A DNA stretch of 64,000 nt from Mycobacterium nebraskense. Lineage in GTDB: Bacteria > Actinomycetota > Actinomycetes > Mycobacteriales > Mycobacteriaceae. The DNA lies in NCBI RefSeq assembly GCF_002102255.1, contig NZ_LQPH01000099.1, forward strand, positions 1 through 64,000, read 5' to 3'. Made by a program: the position numbers and the translations under genes. This document shows, piece by piece, positions 52,593 to 60,216 of the stretch (positions within the stretch are counted from its first letter, which is position 1; every line of letters starts with the position of its first letter). The notes under the pieces are model-generated. The model did not search any database and was not told the origin of the DNA. It worked only from the letters and a program-made list of their open reading frames with translations.

Positions 52593-54149
52593 ATGCCTGC
52601 ACCGTCAACCGAGGTCTTCGACCGCCTGCGCCAGCTCGCCGCGATAAAAGACGCCACCGCACGCCAGACCAAGACGATCGACGAGGTCTTCACCGGCAAG
52701 CCGCTGACCACGATCCCGATCGGCACGGCCGAAGACGTCGAAGCGGCATTCGCCGGAGCGCGCGCCGCGCAGATCGACTGGGCGAACCGTCCGGTCGCCG
52801 AGCGCATCGACGTCATCAGCCGCTACCGCGACCTGGTCGTCGAGAACCGCGGGTTCCTGATGGATCTCCTGCAGGCCGAGGCCGGCAAGGCCCGCTGGGC
52901 GGCGCAGGAGGAAATCGTCGACCTGATGGCTAACGCGAATTACTACGTGCGCGTTTCAGCGGACCTGCTGAAGCCTCGCACGGTGCAGGCGTTGCTTCCG
53001 GGGATCGGTAAGACCACGGTTTGTTACCAGCCCAAGGGCGTGGTCGGGGTGATTTCGCCGTGGAACTACCCCATGACGCTGACGGCGTCCGACTCGGTGC
53101 CGGCGCTCCTGGCGGGTAACGCGGTGGTGCTCAAGCCGGACAGCCAGACCCCGTATTGCGCGCTGGCATGCGCCGAGCTGCTCTATCAGGCCGGGCTGCC
53201 GCGGGCGCTCTACGCGATCGTGCCGGGTCCGGGCTCGGTGGTCGGTACCGCAATCATCGACAACTGCGACTACCTGATGTTCACCGGCTCGACCGCCACC
53301 GGCAGGCAGCTCGCGGAGCACGCGGGCCGTCGGCTGATCGGCTTCTCGGCCGAACTCGGGGGCAAGAACGCGATGATCGTCACGCGGGGAGCCAACCTCG
53401 ACAAGGCCGCCAAGGCGGCCACCCGCGCGTGCTTCTCCAACGCGGGCCAGCTCTGCATCTCCATCGAGCGGATTTACGTCGAGAAGGACATCGCCGACGA
53501 TTTCATCGGCAAGTTCGGTGCCGCGGTGCGGAATATGCGGCTGGGCACCGCGTATGACTTCTCGGTCGACATGGGCAGCCTGATCTCGGCGGGCCAGCTG
53601 GACACGGTGACGGACCACGTGGACGACGCGAAAGCCAAGGGCGCCAAGGTGATTACGGGCGGCAAGGCGCGGCCCGACATCGGGCCGCTGTTTTACGAGC
53701 CGACGGTGCTGACCGATGTCGCGCCGGAGATGGAGTGCGCGGCCAACGAGACGTTCGGTCCGGTCGTCTCGATCTACCCCGTCGCCGACGTGAATGAAGC
53801 CGTCGAAAAGGCCAACGACACCGAGTACGGGCTCAACGCCAGCGTGTGGGCCGGCTCCTCCGCGGAGGGCGAGCAGATCGCCGCCCGGTTGCGGTCCGGG
53901 ACCGTAAACGTCAACGAGGGTTATGCGTTCGCCTGGGGCAGCCTGAGCGCGCCGATGGGCGGGATGGGCCAGTCCGGCGTCGGCCGCCGGCACGGTCCCG
54001 AGGGCCTGCTGAAGTACACCGAGTCCCAGACGATCGCGACCGCACGCGTGTTCAATCTCGATCCGCCCCTTGGCATTCCGAGCACTCTGTGGCAGAAGTC
54101 GCTACTGCCCATCGTGCGGACGGTGATGAAGCTTCCCGGCCGGAACTGA
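52593..54149 (+). CDS. gabD2: Succinate-semialdehyde dehydrogenase
   Basis: A 518-residue aldehyde dehydrogenase, the length of mycobacterial GabD2 from the chosen ATG, which follows AGAGGGAACG. The NAD(P)-binding segment SPWNYPMTL, the general base Glu254 in FSAELGGKN and the nucleophile Cys288 in NAGQLCISIER are intact. It oxidises succinic semialdehyde to succinate in the GABA shunt or the variant TCA cycle; broader aldehyde use is possible. It stands as a single gene. Confidence 0.88.
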   Translation: MPAPSTEVFDRLRQLAAIKDATARQTKTIDEVFTGKPLTTIPIGTAEDVEAAFAGARAAQIDWANRPVAERIDVISRYRDLVVENRGFLMDLLQAEAGKARWAAQEEIVDLMANANYYVRVSADLLKPRTVQALLPGIGKTTVCYQPKGVVGVISPWNYPMTLTASDSVPALLAGNAVVLKPDSQTPYCALACAELLYQAGLPRALYAIVPGPGSVVGTAIIDNCDYLMFTGSTATGRQLAEHAGRRLIGFSAELGGKNAMIVTRGANLDKAAKAATRACFSNAGQLCISIERIYVEKDIADDFIGKFGAAVRNMRLGTAYDFSVDMGSLISAGQLDTVTDHVDDAKAKGAKVITGGKARPDIGPLFYEPTVLTDVAPEMECAANETFGPVVSIYPVADVNEAVEKANDTEYGLNASVWAGSSAEGEQIAARLRSGTVNVNEGYAFAWGSLSAPMGGMGQSGVGRRHGPEGLLKYTESQTIATARVFNLDPPLGIPSTLWQKSLLPIVRTVMKLPGRN

Positions 54150-54266
54150 CTTCGACGTTTTCCGGCGGGCCGGGTTTAGATTTACGTCGCGATCTTCTGC
54201 CATTTGTATCGCAAATTCGCGTTACGCTCGTCGTTGTAGCGTCACATCGCACGTCAGGAGCTCGCT

Positions 54267-54845
54267 ATGAAGGCCGACGCGAAGCAATATGAGGAAGACG
54301 CCCGTCGGTTACGCCAGTACGCCACCTTCGATAAATTCTCGGATGCTGAACTGCAGCGTCTCGCCCAAGCAGCTCATCGCACTTCGACGTCGGCCCCATT
54401 ACCGCTGATTCATGAGCAGACGCCATCGGACTCCTGCTACATCCTGCTCAGCGGGGAGGTGGGCGTGTACGTCGGCCGGGACCGCATCGCCGTGCTGGGG
54501 CCGGGCGAGGTGATCGGCGAATCGGCGCTCCACCGTGGGAGACTGCGTTCTGCGACCGTAACGACGATCGGGCCGGCCGAGGTATTGCGTATCGAACGCG
54601 ATGATCTCGCTAGAGTGCTCGACGAGATACCGGCACTTCGCGAAATCATTGACGCGTCAGTCGCGCGACACGTGCCTGTAGACCTGCCGCCGAAGCCAAA
54701 ACCACCGCGCACCAAGTTGGGCGCCTCAGTCCGCACCGAGTTGGTCGAGCGGTTTGAGCAGGCCGCCGACAGCACCGGTGTGGACGTCGCGACCGCGCTC
54801 GAAGACGCTATTACTCAGTGGATCGAACGGAACAGCACAGCGTAG
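54267..54845 (+). CDS. Cyclic nucleotide-binding domain protein with ribbon-helix-helix-like tail
   Basis: A 192-residue protein. Residues about 20-130 are a CAP_ED/cNMP domain; the phosphate-binding cassette GEVIGESALHRGRLRSATV (80-98) retains Glu85 and Arg93 positions. A Pro-rich hinge (138-148) leads to residues 149-190, where TKLGASVRTELVERFEQA and VDVATALEDAITQWIER read like the strand-helix-helix of an RHH (CopG/Arc) DNA-binding or dimerisation domain. It may be a cAMP-responsive DNA-binding protein not of the CRP type. The tail assignment is inference. Confidence 0.78.
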   Translation: MKADAKQYEEDARRLRQYATFDKFSDAELQRLAQAAHRTSTSAPLPLIHEQTPSDSCYILLSGEVGVYVGRDRIAVLGPGEVIGESALHRGRLRSATVTTIGPAEVLRIERDDLARVLDEIPALREIIDASVARHVPVDLPPKPKPPRTKLGASVRTELVERFEQAADSTGVDVATALEDAITQWIERNSTA

Positions 54846-55001
54846 CCACTGCGGCCCAGCCGTTTCGAATAACAGGTGCCGGCGTTGCCGCGCTCCCCCG
54901 ACTTGGTTCTGGGATGGTGTGGATGACTCACCGTTCTCGTTGCCAGGCTCTACTACCGAGCGTAGTATTCGGGCTACCCACCGTGCACAAGGAGGTGCAA
55001 C

Positions 55002-55433
55002 GTGAGGTGGAGTTTCGCCCAGATCGGGCTGCTGATCATCTGCGCTTTTCATGTCATTCAGGCTGTGATCGGCCTCATCGTCAACCCGAGCTTCGCGACC
55101 GGGCCCACCGCGCCGACCGTGCAACTGCTGGGAATGGATTACAACGGCTGGCACGCCATAGCCGGTCTCGCCTTATTCGCCCCGGGCCTGGTGTTCGCGC
55201 TGCGCAAGTCCTGGGCCGTGCTGTATCTTCTGGTCGCCGCGATAGCCGGTGCGCTGCCAGGCATTTGGGCCTTTTTCTCGCACCAGGTCGCCTTCGTGTT
55301 CACCTTTCCCAACAACGTCACCGACGCGGTCGTGCACTTGGTGACCGCCGCAGTGATGGTGGCGGTGGCGGCGGTGCAGATCCGGTTGGACGGTGGGCTG
55401 AGGAACTCGCTCGCCGATCTCCGGAAAGCGTAG
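55002..55433 (+). CDS. Small integral membrane protein, DUF4383-like
   Basis: A 143-residue protein with four hydrophobic segments: IGLLIICAFHVIQAVIGLIV, WHAIAGLALFAPGLVFAL, WAVLYLLVAAIAGALPGIW and VVHLVTAAVMVAVAAVQIRL. It starts with GTG preceded by AAGGAGG at ideal distance. The pattern and length fit the DUF4383 family of unknown role. It is followed 102 bases later by the broken DUF4189 gene. Confidence 0.8.
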   Translation: MRWSFAQIGLLIICAFHVIQAVIGLIVNPSFATGPTAPTVQLLGMDYNGWHAIAGLALFAPGLVFALRKSWAVLYLLVAAIAGALPGIWAFFSHQVAFVFTFPNNVTDAVVHLVTAAVMVAVAAVQIRLDGGLRNSLADLRKA

Positions 55434-55535
55434 TAACCCAAACGGCTTGCAGCAGCCAAGGATTTCTTGAGGATTTCGCAAGCGGCTCAGCCGATGGTGA
55501 GTTGGTCCACGGAAAACAACTCACGAGGTTCCGCA

Positions 55536-55921
55536 ATGATCAGCCATCGTCTGTCCGCCTTGATCGCCTCGGCCGGCGCCGGCGCCGCCCTCTTCGGCGC
55601 CGCGGCCGCGATGTCACCCGCTGCGCAGGCGGCGGCACCCGACCGTTACGCCTGATTGCCTACTCCCCCGTGACCGGCTGGACGGGTTGGGAGAACAACG
55701 GCACCACCATGGAGGAGGCCACGCACATCGCGCTGGGCAACTGCCAGGTACACGGCGCCGGATGTACCGTCGCGGCGTGGGCTCGAAACGCTTGCGTCGC
55801 TTTGGCTCTCGGATCCGGTCGGTGGGGCGCCCACTGGGGCCCGACCCCGGCGGCCGCTCAAAACGCGGCGCTGGCCATGGTCTCAGCCGGCCGCGTCGTC
55901 GAGTTGCATTGCACCGGGTAG
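55536..55921 (+). pseudogene. DUF4189 secreted protein gene broken by a one-base frameshift
   Basis: From ATG 55536 a signal peptide is read (LIASAGAGAALFGAAAAMSPAAQA then AAPDRYA) and hits TGA at 55653-55655. The next frame continues at once with LIAYSPVTGWTGWENN, two Cys-containing segments and HWGPTPAAAQNAAL, a complete DUF4189 domain ending at TAG 55919-55921. The total of 386 bases is one short of a multiple of three. Restoring one base near 55650 joins both parts into a normal exported protein of about 128 residues. It is either a recent pseudogene or a sequencing error. Confidence 0.78.
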
Positions 55922-55997
55922 TGACGAGTCACCCGCGCCTGGCTAACGGCCGCCACCAGGCGGACGCCAGACGGGCGAAACCGCTGCCGAGCTGGGA

Positions 55998-56774
55998 TTA
56001 ACCGGCAGAACCTCCGTTTGGAGACGGCGACCCCACGGCGGTCGTCGGCGCGCCAGGACCCGCACCCGCCGGCACGCCGGGACCGCCACCAAGACGACTG
56101 GCCGCAAACGCCGCACCCTGGTCAATGATTGCCGTGTTGCTCGAGTACGTGTCATGGGCGACGAAATTCATCCCGTCGGAGCAGATCGGGTCCCCGGCGG
56201 CGCATACCTGAATGGTCTTGGCCTGATAGAGCGGACCGATGACGACCGGCGGCTCGCCGAAGAAGTTCATCGCCTTGTCGCTTGGCAATGCGAAGAGCAC
56301 GACCGAGGAGACGTGGTTGACCACCTCGGGATCCATCGGTTTGGGTACGCTCGCCGGATCGATCCCAGCCGGTACGGCGGCCGAGGTGACGAAGCCCATC
56401 ACGGCCGCGCCTTGGGAATAGCCGCCGAGCACCATCTTGGTGTTGGGGCAGTCGTGCGCCATCGAAACGACATGCGCGCCCGCGTCACGAACGCCTTCCT
56501 CACCCGCGTTCGTCCAGTCGTGGGTAGCGGGATAGTTGACCGGATATACGTCGAGCGAATTTGCGCCAACGCGCGGGCGCAGGGAGTCGATGAATGCCTG
56601 TCCGGTCGGGCCGAGACCAGGCGGGTCATCGGTGCCGCGGGCGAACACCACCTGGACATCCGGGCACGGATCGGCGGAGGCAAACGGGATTGCAGAAGCG
56701 AGGACCGAAGCGCTAACGCCCGACACCGCGACTACCGCGGGAGCAAGGAAACCGGGGATGTGACGTGCGGTCAT
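55998..56774 (-). CDS. Secreted cutinase family esterase
   Basis: A 258-residue protein with an N-terminal export signal ending at about residue 34 (VLASAIPFASADP). The nucleophile is Ser120 in GGYSQGAAV, with Asp195 in CAAGDPICSDG and His207 in FVAHDTY, and four Cys typical of cutinases. Mycobacterial cutinase-like proteins hydrolyse lipid esters or phospholipids at the cell surface. ATG at 56774 gives the usual start (MTARHIPGF); upstream ATG 56822 and GTG 56846 are alternatives. The C-terminus is a Gly/Pro/Ala-rich tail. Confidence 0.88.
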   Translation of the reverse strand: MTARHIPGFLAPAVVAVSGVSASVLASAIPFASADPCPDVQVVFARGTDDPPGLGPTGQAFIDSLRPRVGANSLDVYPVNYPATHDWTNAGEEGVRDAGAHVVSMAHDCPNTKMVLGGYSQGAAVMGFVTSAAVPAGIDPASVPKPMDPEVVNHVSSVVLFALPSDKAMNFFGEPPVVIGPLYQAKTIQVCAAGDPICSDGMNFVAHDTYSSNTAIIDQGAAFAASRLGGGPGVPAGAGPGAPTTAVGSPSPNGGSAG

Positions 56775-57016
56775 GGCGCAGATGTGCCCAACACATGCGA
56801 TTTTCAAACCACGACTTTTCATGCGCTGACCGCCATGGAACAGCACCGCCAGATGGTGGGCCGACTACGACGCGACCGGACTGCGCGCCGGAACCCGCCG
56901 AGCCGGAGCGCGAGGACTGAAAAAGTAGGAGCATGACGGCTCACGAAACGGGATCCGTTTCAAGCGGCCATCGCCGCGGGTAGCCGGGATGTCTTCGTCG
57001 CGACGAAAATGGATTG

Positions 57017-57697
57017 ATGGCATCTGAGCAGCCGCCACCCCCGCCTAAATCGGCGCCGGGCTGGTACCCCGATCCCGCAGGGGTAGGCCACGGGCTGCAA
57101 CGGTACTTCGACGGCACCAGGTGGGCCAGTGAGTGGGCGTTCTGCACAGAACCGCAGAAGAAGGGCGCCCCCGGAAAGCCGGCCCTGGCCCTCGCGGCGC
57201 TGGGCGCGCTCGTTCTCCTCGTCATCGTCGGCAAAAGCTGGGTTTTCGATCCAAAGAAGGACAGCCAATCGATCCCACCGAGCAGTTCGGTCACGGCCGG
57301 ACCACCGACACCGACCGAGACGGCGCCGTCCGCACCGGCTGGCCCCAAGAAGCCGGACGGAGTCACCTTCACCGTCGCTCCAGGCCCGAACGGCGACGTG
57401 GTCGCCCGATTCGCCATTCGTGACAACTACACCGAGCAGATGATCAAGGACGGTGCCCGGTTGGACACCATCGACATTCTCAGGTACGCAACGGCGACCT
57501 ATCCTGACGCGTCCGCGGTGAACGTGCAGGGCACCTTCCCGATGACCGACCCGTACGGCAACACTGCGACTCACGTCGCCATCGACCTCACGTATTCGCG
57601 AGCGACGTTGAACAAGATCAACTTTGATGGCATCAGCAAAGCCAGCATCTGGGAGATTCGCGATTCCGGCACTGTTCTTCCGGCCTTTCAGCCATAG
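57017..57697 (+). CDS. DUF2510 domain membrane protein
   Basis: A 226-residue protein. The N-terminus contains the DUF2510 motif GWYPDPAGVGHGLQRYFDGTRWASEW. A single membrane helix (LALAALGALVLLVIVGKSW) follows at about residue 57. The rest is an extracytoplasmic domain after a Pro/Thr-rich linker. DUF2510 is a short module often found on actinobacterial membrane proteins, with unknown role. ATG 57017 directly follows a TTG codon that could also start translation. Confidence 0.83.
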   Translation: MASEQPPPPPKSAPGWYPDPAGVGHGLQRYFDGTRWASEWAFCTEPQKKGAPGKPALALAALGALVLLVIVGKSWVFDPKKDSQSIPPSSSVTAGPPTPTETAPSAPAGPKKPDGVTFTVAPGPNGDVVARFAIRDNYTEQMIKDGARLDTIDILRYATATYPDASAVNVQGTFPMTDPYGNTATHVAIDLTYSRATLNKINFDGISKASIWEIRDSGTVLPAFQP

Positions 57698-57753
57698 GCC
57701 CGGCCGCGCTGCCGGTCCGGAACTTTCCGCTCCAGAGCTGAGATAATCGCCTC

Positions 57754-57912
57754 ATGCCCACCGAACCCCCACACCCACCACCGGCCGCGCCGAAATCGCC
57801 GCGGGTGCGCATCACGCCCGAGGACTTGGAGAGGTTCGGTGACGAGGAGCAGATGCGAGCGGCGTCGGACGAGGGCCGGCTCCGCGACGAGCAACCGCCG
57901 CATCACGGCTAG
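57754..57912 (+). CDS. Small acidic hypothetical protein (52 residues)
   Basis: ATG 57754 to TAG 57910-57912. The product opens with a Pro-rich segment (MPTEPPHPPPAAPKSPR) and continues VRITPEDLERFGDEEQMRAA, an amphipathic, acidic helix, ending DEQPPHHG. Codon third positions are strongly G/C as in neighbouring genes, which supports real coding. It begins 56 bases after the DUF2510 gene. No known domain. Confidence 0.55.
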   Translation: MPTEPPHPPPAAPKSPRVRITPEDLERFGDEEQMRAASDEGRLRDEQPPHHG

Positions 57913-57952
57913 CCAGCCGCGCTGATCCCACCGCTTTCCAGCTGCCAGTAAT

Positions 57953-58855
57953 TCAGCCGGCGGCGATGCGGTCGATGTGGGCGAGAAAGTGGGTCAACAC
58001 CGCGTCGGGCGCCTCGATTTGTGGCCAGTGTCCGATGTCGTCGGCGAGCATCACCACATTCGGTTCGGGTATCACCTCGGCATAGCGGCGCGCCATGTGG
58101 GCACCGGAGTTGGGGTCGACCGGCCCGTCGATCAGTCGCATCGGCACCGCGGTCTGCCGCATGGCACGCACCCACCGGTTTCGGTGCGTGTAGCGATCGT
58201 TGATGAAGCGGCCGACCTTGTGCAGCACCCGGCGGCCATCGTTGTAGTCCAGGATCTGATTGAACACATCCATCATGCGCCGGGTCGGCTTGGTGTTCGG
58301 GCCGAACATCTCGCGCAGCGTCGGCTCCAGCAGCCGGCGGGATACCGGACTGCCCTGCACATGACTAAAGAGGTCGCCCAATGGGGTGCCAGACATCAGC
58401 TTCTGCGCCGTTCTGGGCTTGTATGCCTCGATGAACATTCCTCCGTTGAGCCAGGTGATCGAGTCGAGGCGCAGCGCGCCGTAGGTTTGCTGACCAAACT
58501 CATGACGGGCCAACATTTCCTGGCCCACGGAGTCGCCGATGTCGTGGGCCAGGATGTGCGCGTTGCGGATGTTCAGGTGCGCCAGCAGCGCTTCGTGCAT
58601 GTCGGCGTGGTCGTTTACCGAGTATTCGTAGGCAACGGGTTTCGCGGAGAATCCCATGCCGATCATGTCCGGTGCGATGACGGTGAACCGTTGCGATAGT
58701 TGTGGCCAGATCGGCGCCCAGTCGTAGGAATTGAACGGATAACCGTGGATTAGCAGCAGCGGAGGCCCGTTGCCCTTCATGCGGTAGAAGATGTCGAAGC
58801 CGAGGTAGTCGAAGTACTCCCCGGAGGCCAGCCAGCGTCCTAGTTCAGCGTCCAT
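57953..58855 (-). CDS. Alpha/beta hydrolase with Asp nucleophile (dehalogenase/epoxide hydrolase type)
   Basis: A 300-residue hydrolase. The oxyanion region is LLLIHGYPFNSYDW. The nucleophile elbow AHDIGDSVG carries Asp105 where esterases have Ser, as in haloalkane dehalogenases and epoxide hydrolases. The catalytic His is in DDIGHWPQIEAPD near the end. Halide-stabilising Trp after the nucleophile is absent (Ile instead), which leans toward epoxide hydrolase. ATG 58855 is used; ATG codons at 58864 and 58867 are close behind a GAAAGG. Confidence 0.82.
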   Translation of the reverse strand: MDAELGRWLASGEYFDYLGFDIFYRMKGNGPPLLLIHGYPFNSYDWAPIWPQLSQRFTVIAPDMIGMGFSAKPVAYEYSVNDHADMHEALLAHLNIRNAHILAHDIGDSVGQEMLARHEFGQQTYGALRLDSITWLNGGMFIEAYKPRTAQKLMSGTPLGDLFSHVQGSPVSRRLLEPTLREMFGPNTKPTRRMMDVFNQILDYNDGRRVLHKVGRFINDRYTHRNRWVRAMRQTAVPMRLIDGPVDPNSGAHMARRYAEVIPEPNVVMLADDIGHWPQIEAPDAVLTHFLAHIDRIAAG

Positions 58856-59203
58856 GGCGGTCATCATCCTTTCGCCCGTGAGGGCGTCGTCCGACCCCCC
58901 GGGCGCAAGCTACTCGTTCGTTGGGGGGAACGCGCCGACGCGGCCGAACCGACCGATGATTGTCACGCAGGCCGCGGGCCAACACTGTGAAGATTTGCTA
59001 CGCGCGGGTCAAGGCTTTGTTAAGAACGGGGCCCATCCCCCGTCGAGCGAGCACTGTGAGAGCACGACGCTCCGAACGTGGCGTCGCTGGGAGTTGGCAT
59101 AAGCGGTGATGTCCGAGTCTGGGTCGGCGTGTTACAGGTGCCAACCAGCAAATTTGCCCTGCTCAGGGTCATTTGCGCCCGAACACGGTGTGAAAGGAAT
59201 TAT
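58856..59203. other. Intergenic region, divergent promoters
   Basis: 348 bases between the divergent hydrolase and DUF4189 genes. No ORF of substance, repeat or RNA seen. It should hold both promoters; none can be pinned down. Confidence 0.45.
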
Positions 59204-59629
59204 ATGTTCAAGCCTATTGCGTCCGCAGTGATTTTTGCTGTCTGTGCTGTCGGACTGGCGGCACCTGCACAAGCCCAGGGCGGCTACATCGTGATCGCGG
59301 GGTCGGATTCCACCCACGCTGTCGAAGTCACGGTTGGCGGCAGCCTTGCCAGTCTGAGTGATGTCGAGGCGTATGCGATGAGTCATTGCGCCGAGCGGCA
59401 TGGCGCAACCGACTGCCGCGTTCTTGCCGAGGGTCGGGGTGGCTGTGTCGCCTTGTCGGATAATGGTCACAGCTTCGTCGGGGGCTGGGGCGCAACCCGC
59501 AGTGCTGCCGGTGCCGCGGCAGTAGCCAAGGTAGGGTCAGCGCGGGCAAACGTGGACGGCGCTCGCTGCGTCAGCGATCCGGATCTGATCTCCTCTGCCG
59601 GGAATTTCTCGTTTGTGGCCACGCAGTAG
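59204..59629 (+). CDS. Secreted DUF4189 domain protein
   Basis: A 141-residue protein with a Sec signal peptide (ASAVIFAVCAVGLAAPAQAQG, cleavage near residue 25). The mature domain has the DUF4189 features: AYAMSHCAERHGATDCRVLAEGRGGCVALSD followed by GGWGATRSAAGAAAVAK, with paired Cys. This family often occurs as small exported mycobacterial proteins of unknown function. GAAAGGAA precedes the ATG. It is an intact relative of the frameshifted gene at 55536. Confidence 0.83.
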   Translation: MFKPIASAVIFAVCAVGLAAPAQAQGGYIVIAGSDSTHAVEVTVGGSLASLSDVEAYAMSHCAERHGATDCRVLAEGRGGCVALSDNGHSFVGGWGATRSAAGAAAVAKVGSARANVDGARCVSDPDLISSAGNFSFVATQ

Positions 59630-60216
59630 CCATGCGCGCATCGGTCAGCTTCTCGATGACGGGACGCATGCCACGGTCCATGAGATCGACCGCTTGTAGA
59701 GACGAGAAATCCTCCGCTGCTGTACTTCTCGAACACGCCCGTAGTACCACTGCACGACCCTGCCGGCTCTTCTTCGCAGTTCAAGACCGGAGCCTCGTAC
59801 TCAACGCTGGTCCGGCCGAAGGGATTGGGCGATCCTGCTGCCGCGGTGGGCTGGTGACCATGCATCCGCCGTTGCTGACGCCACCTCCCGTCGGGATGTA
59901 ACCCATCCGGGTGACCTTCGGCCCTGGCTCCGTGCGTGGCCCTGTGAGAGGTTGGCATTTGTGGCGCTGCTTCCCCCAGTACACGCGTCTACCGGAACGC
60001 GGGACCGTCCGGACGTGGAATTTATGCTCCCTAGGCCGGCGTGCGCGCGACGGTAACTACGGCCGCGACCCGACACGGAATTGGGGCCCAGATGAGCTGG
60101 CGGCGCGGGAATCGCTTCGAGGACAGGGTGTCGGGCAACGACACCGGGCAAGTTCGACGCTGCGTGACGTGCGAGTCGGGCTGCCGACTGCTCGACCCGC
60201 TACGAAAGGACAAATC
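59630..60216. other. Intergenic region upstream of ppsA
   Basis: 587 bases. Short frames on the minus strand (59467-59984) encode Gly/Ser-rich peptides such as MGYIPTGGGVSNGGCM that could be relics, but no family could be named. The right side should contain the ppsA promoter and a leader; no riboswitch was recognised. Confidence 0.4.

Noticed and set aside
59999..60011. Possible DosR-like box (GGGACCGTCC) upstream of ppsA
   Set aside because: The spacing between half-sites is too short and the outer bases do not match the DosR consensus.
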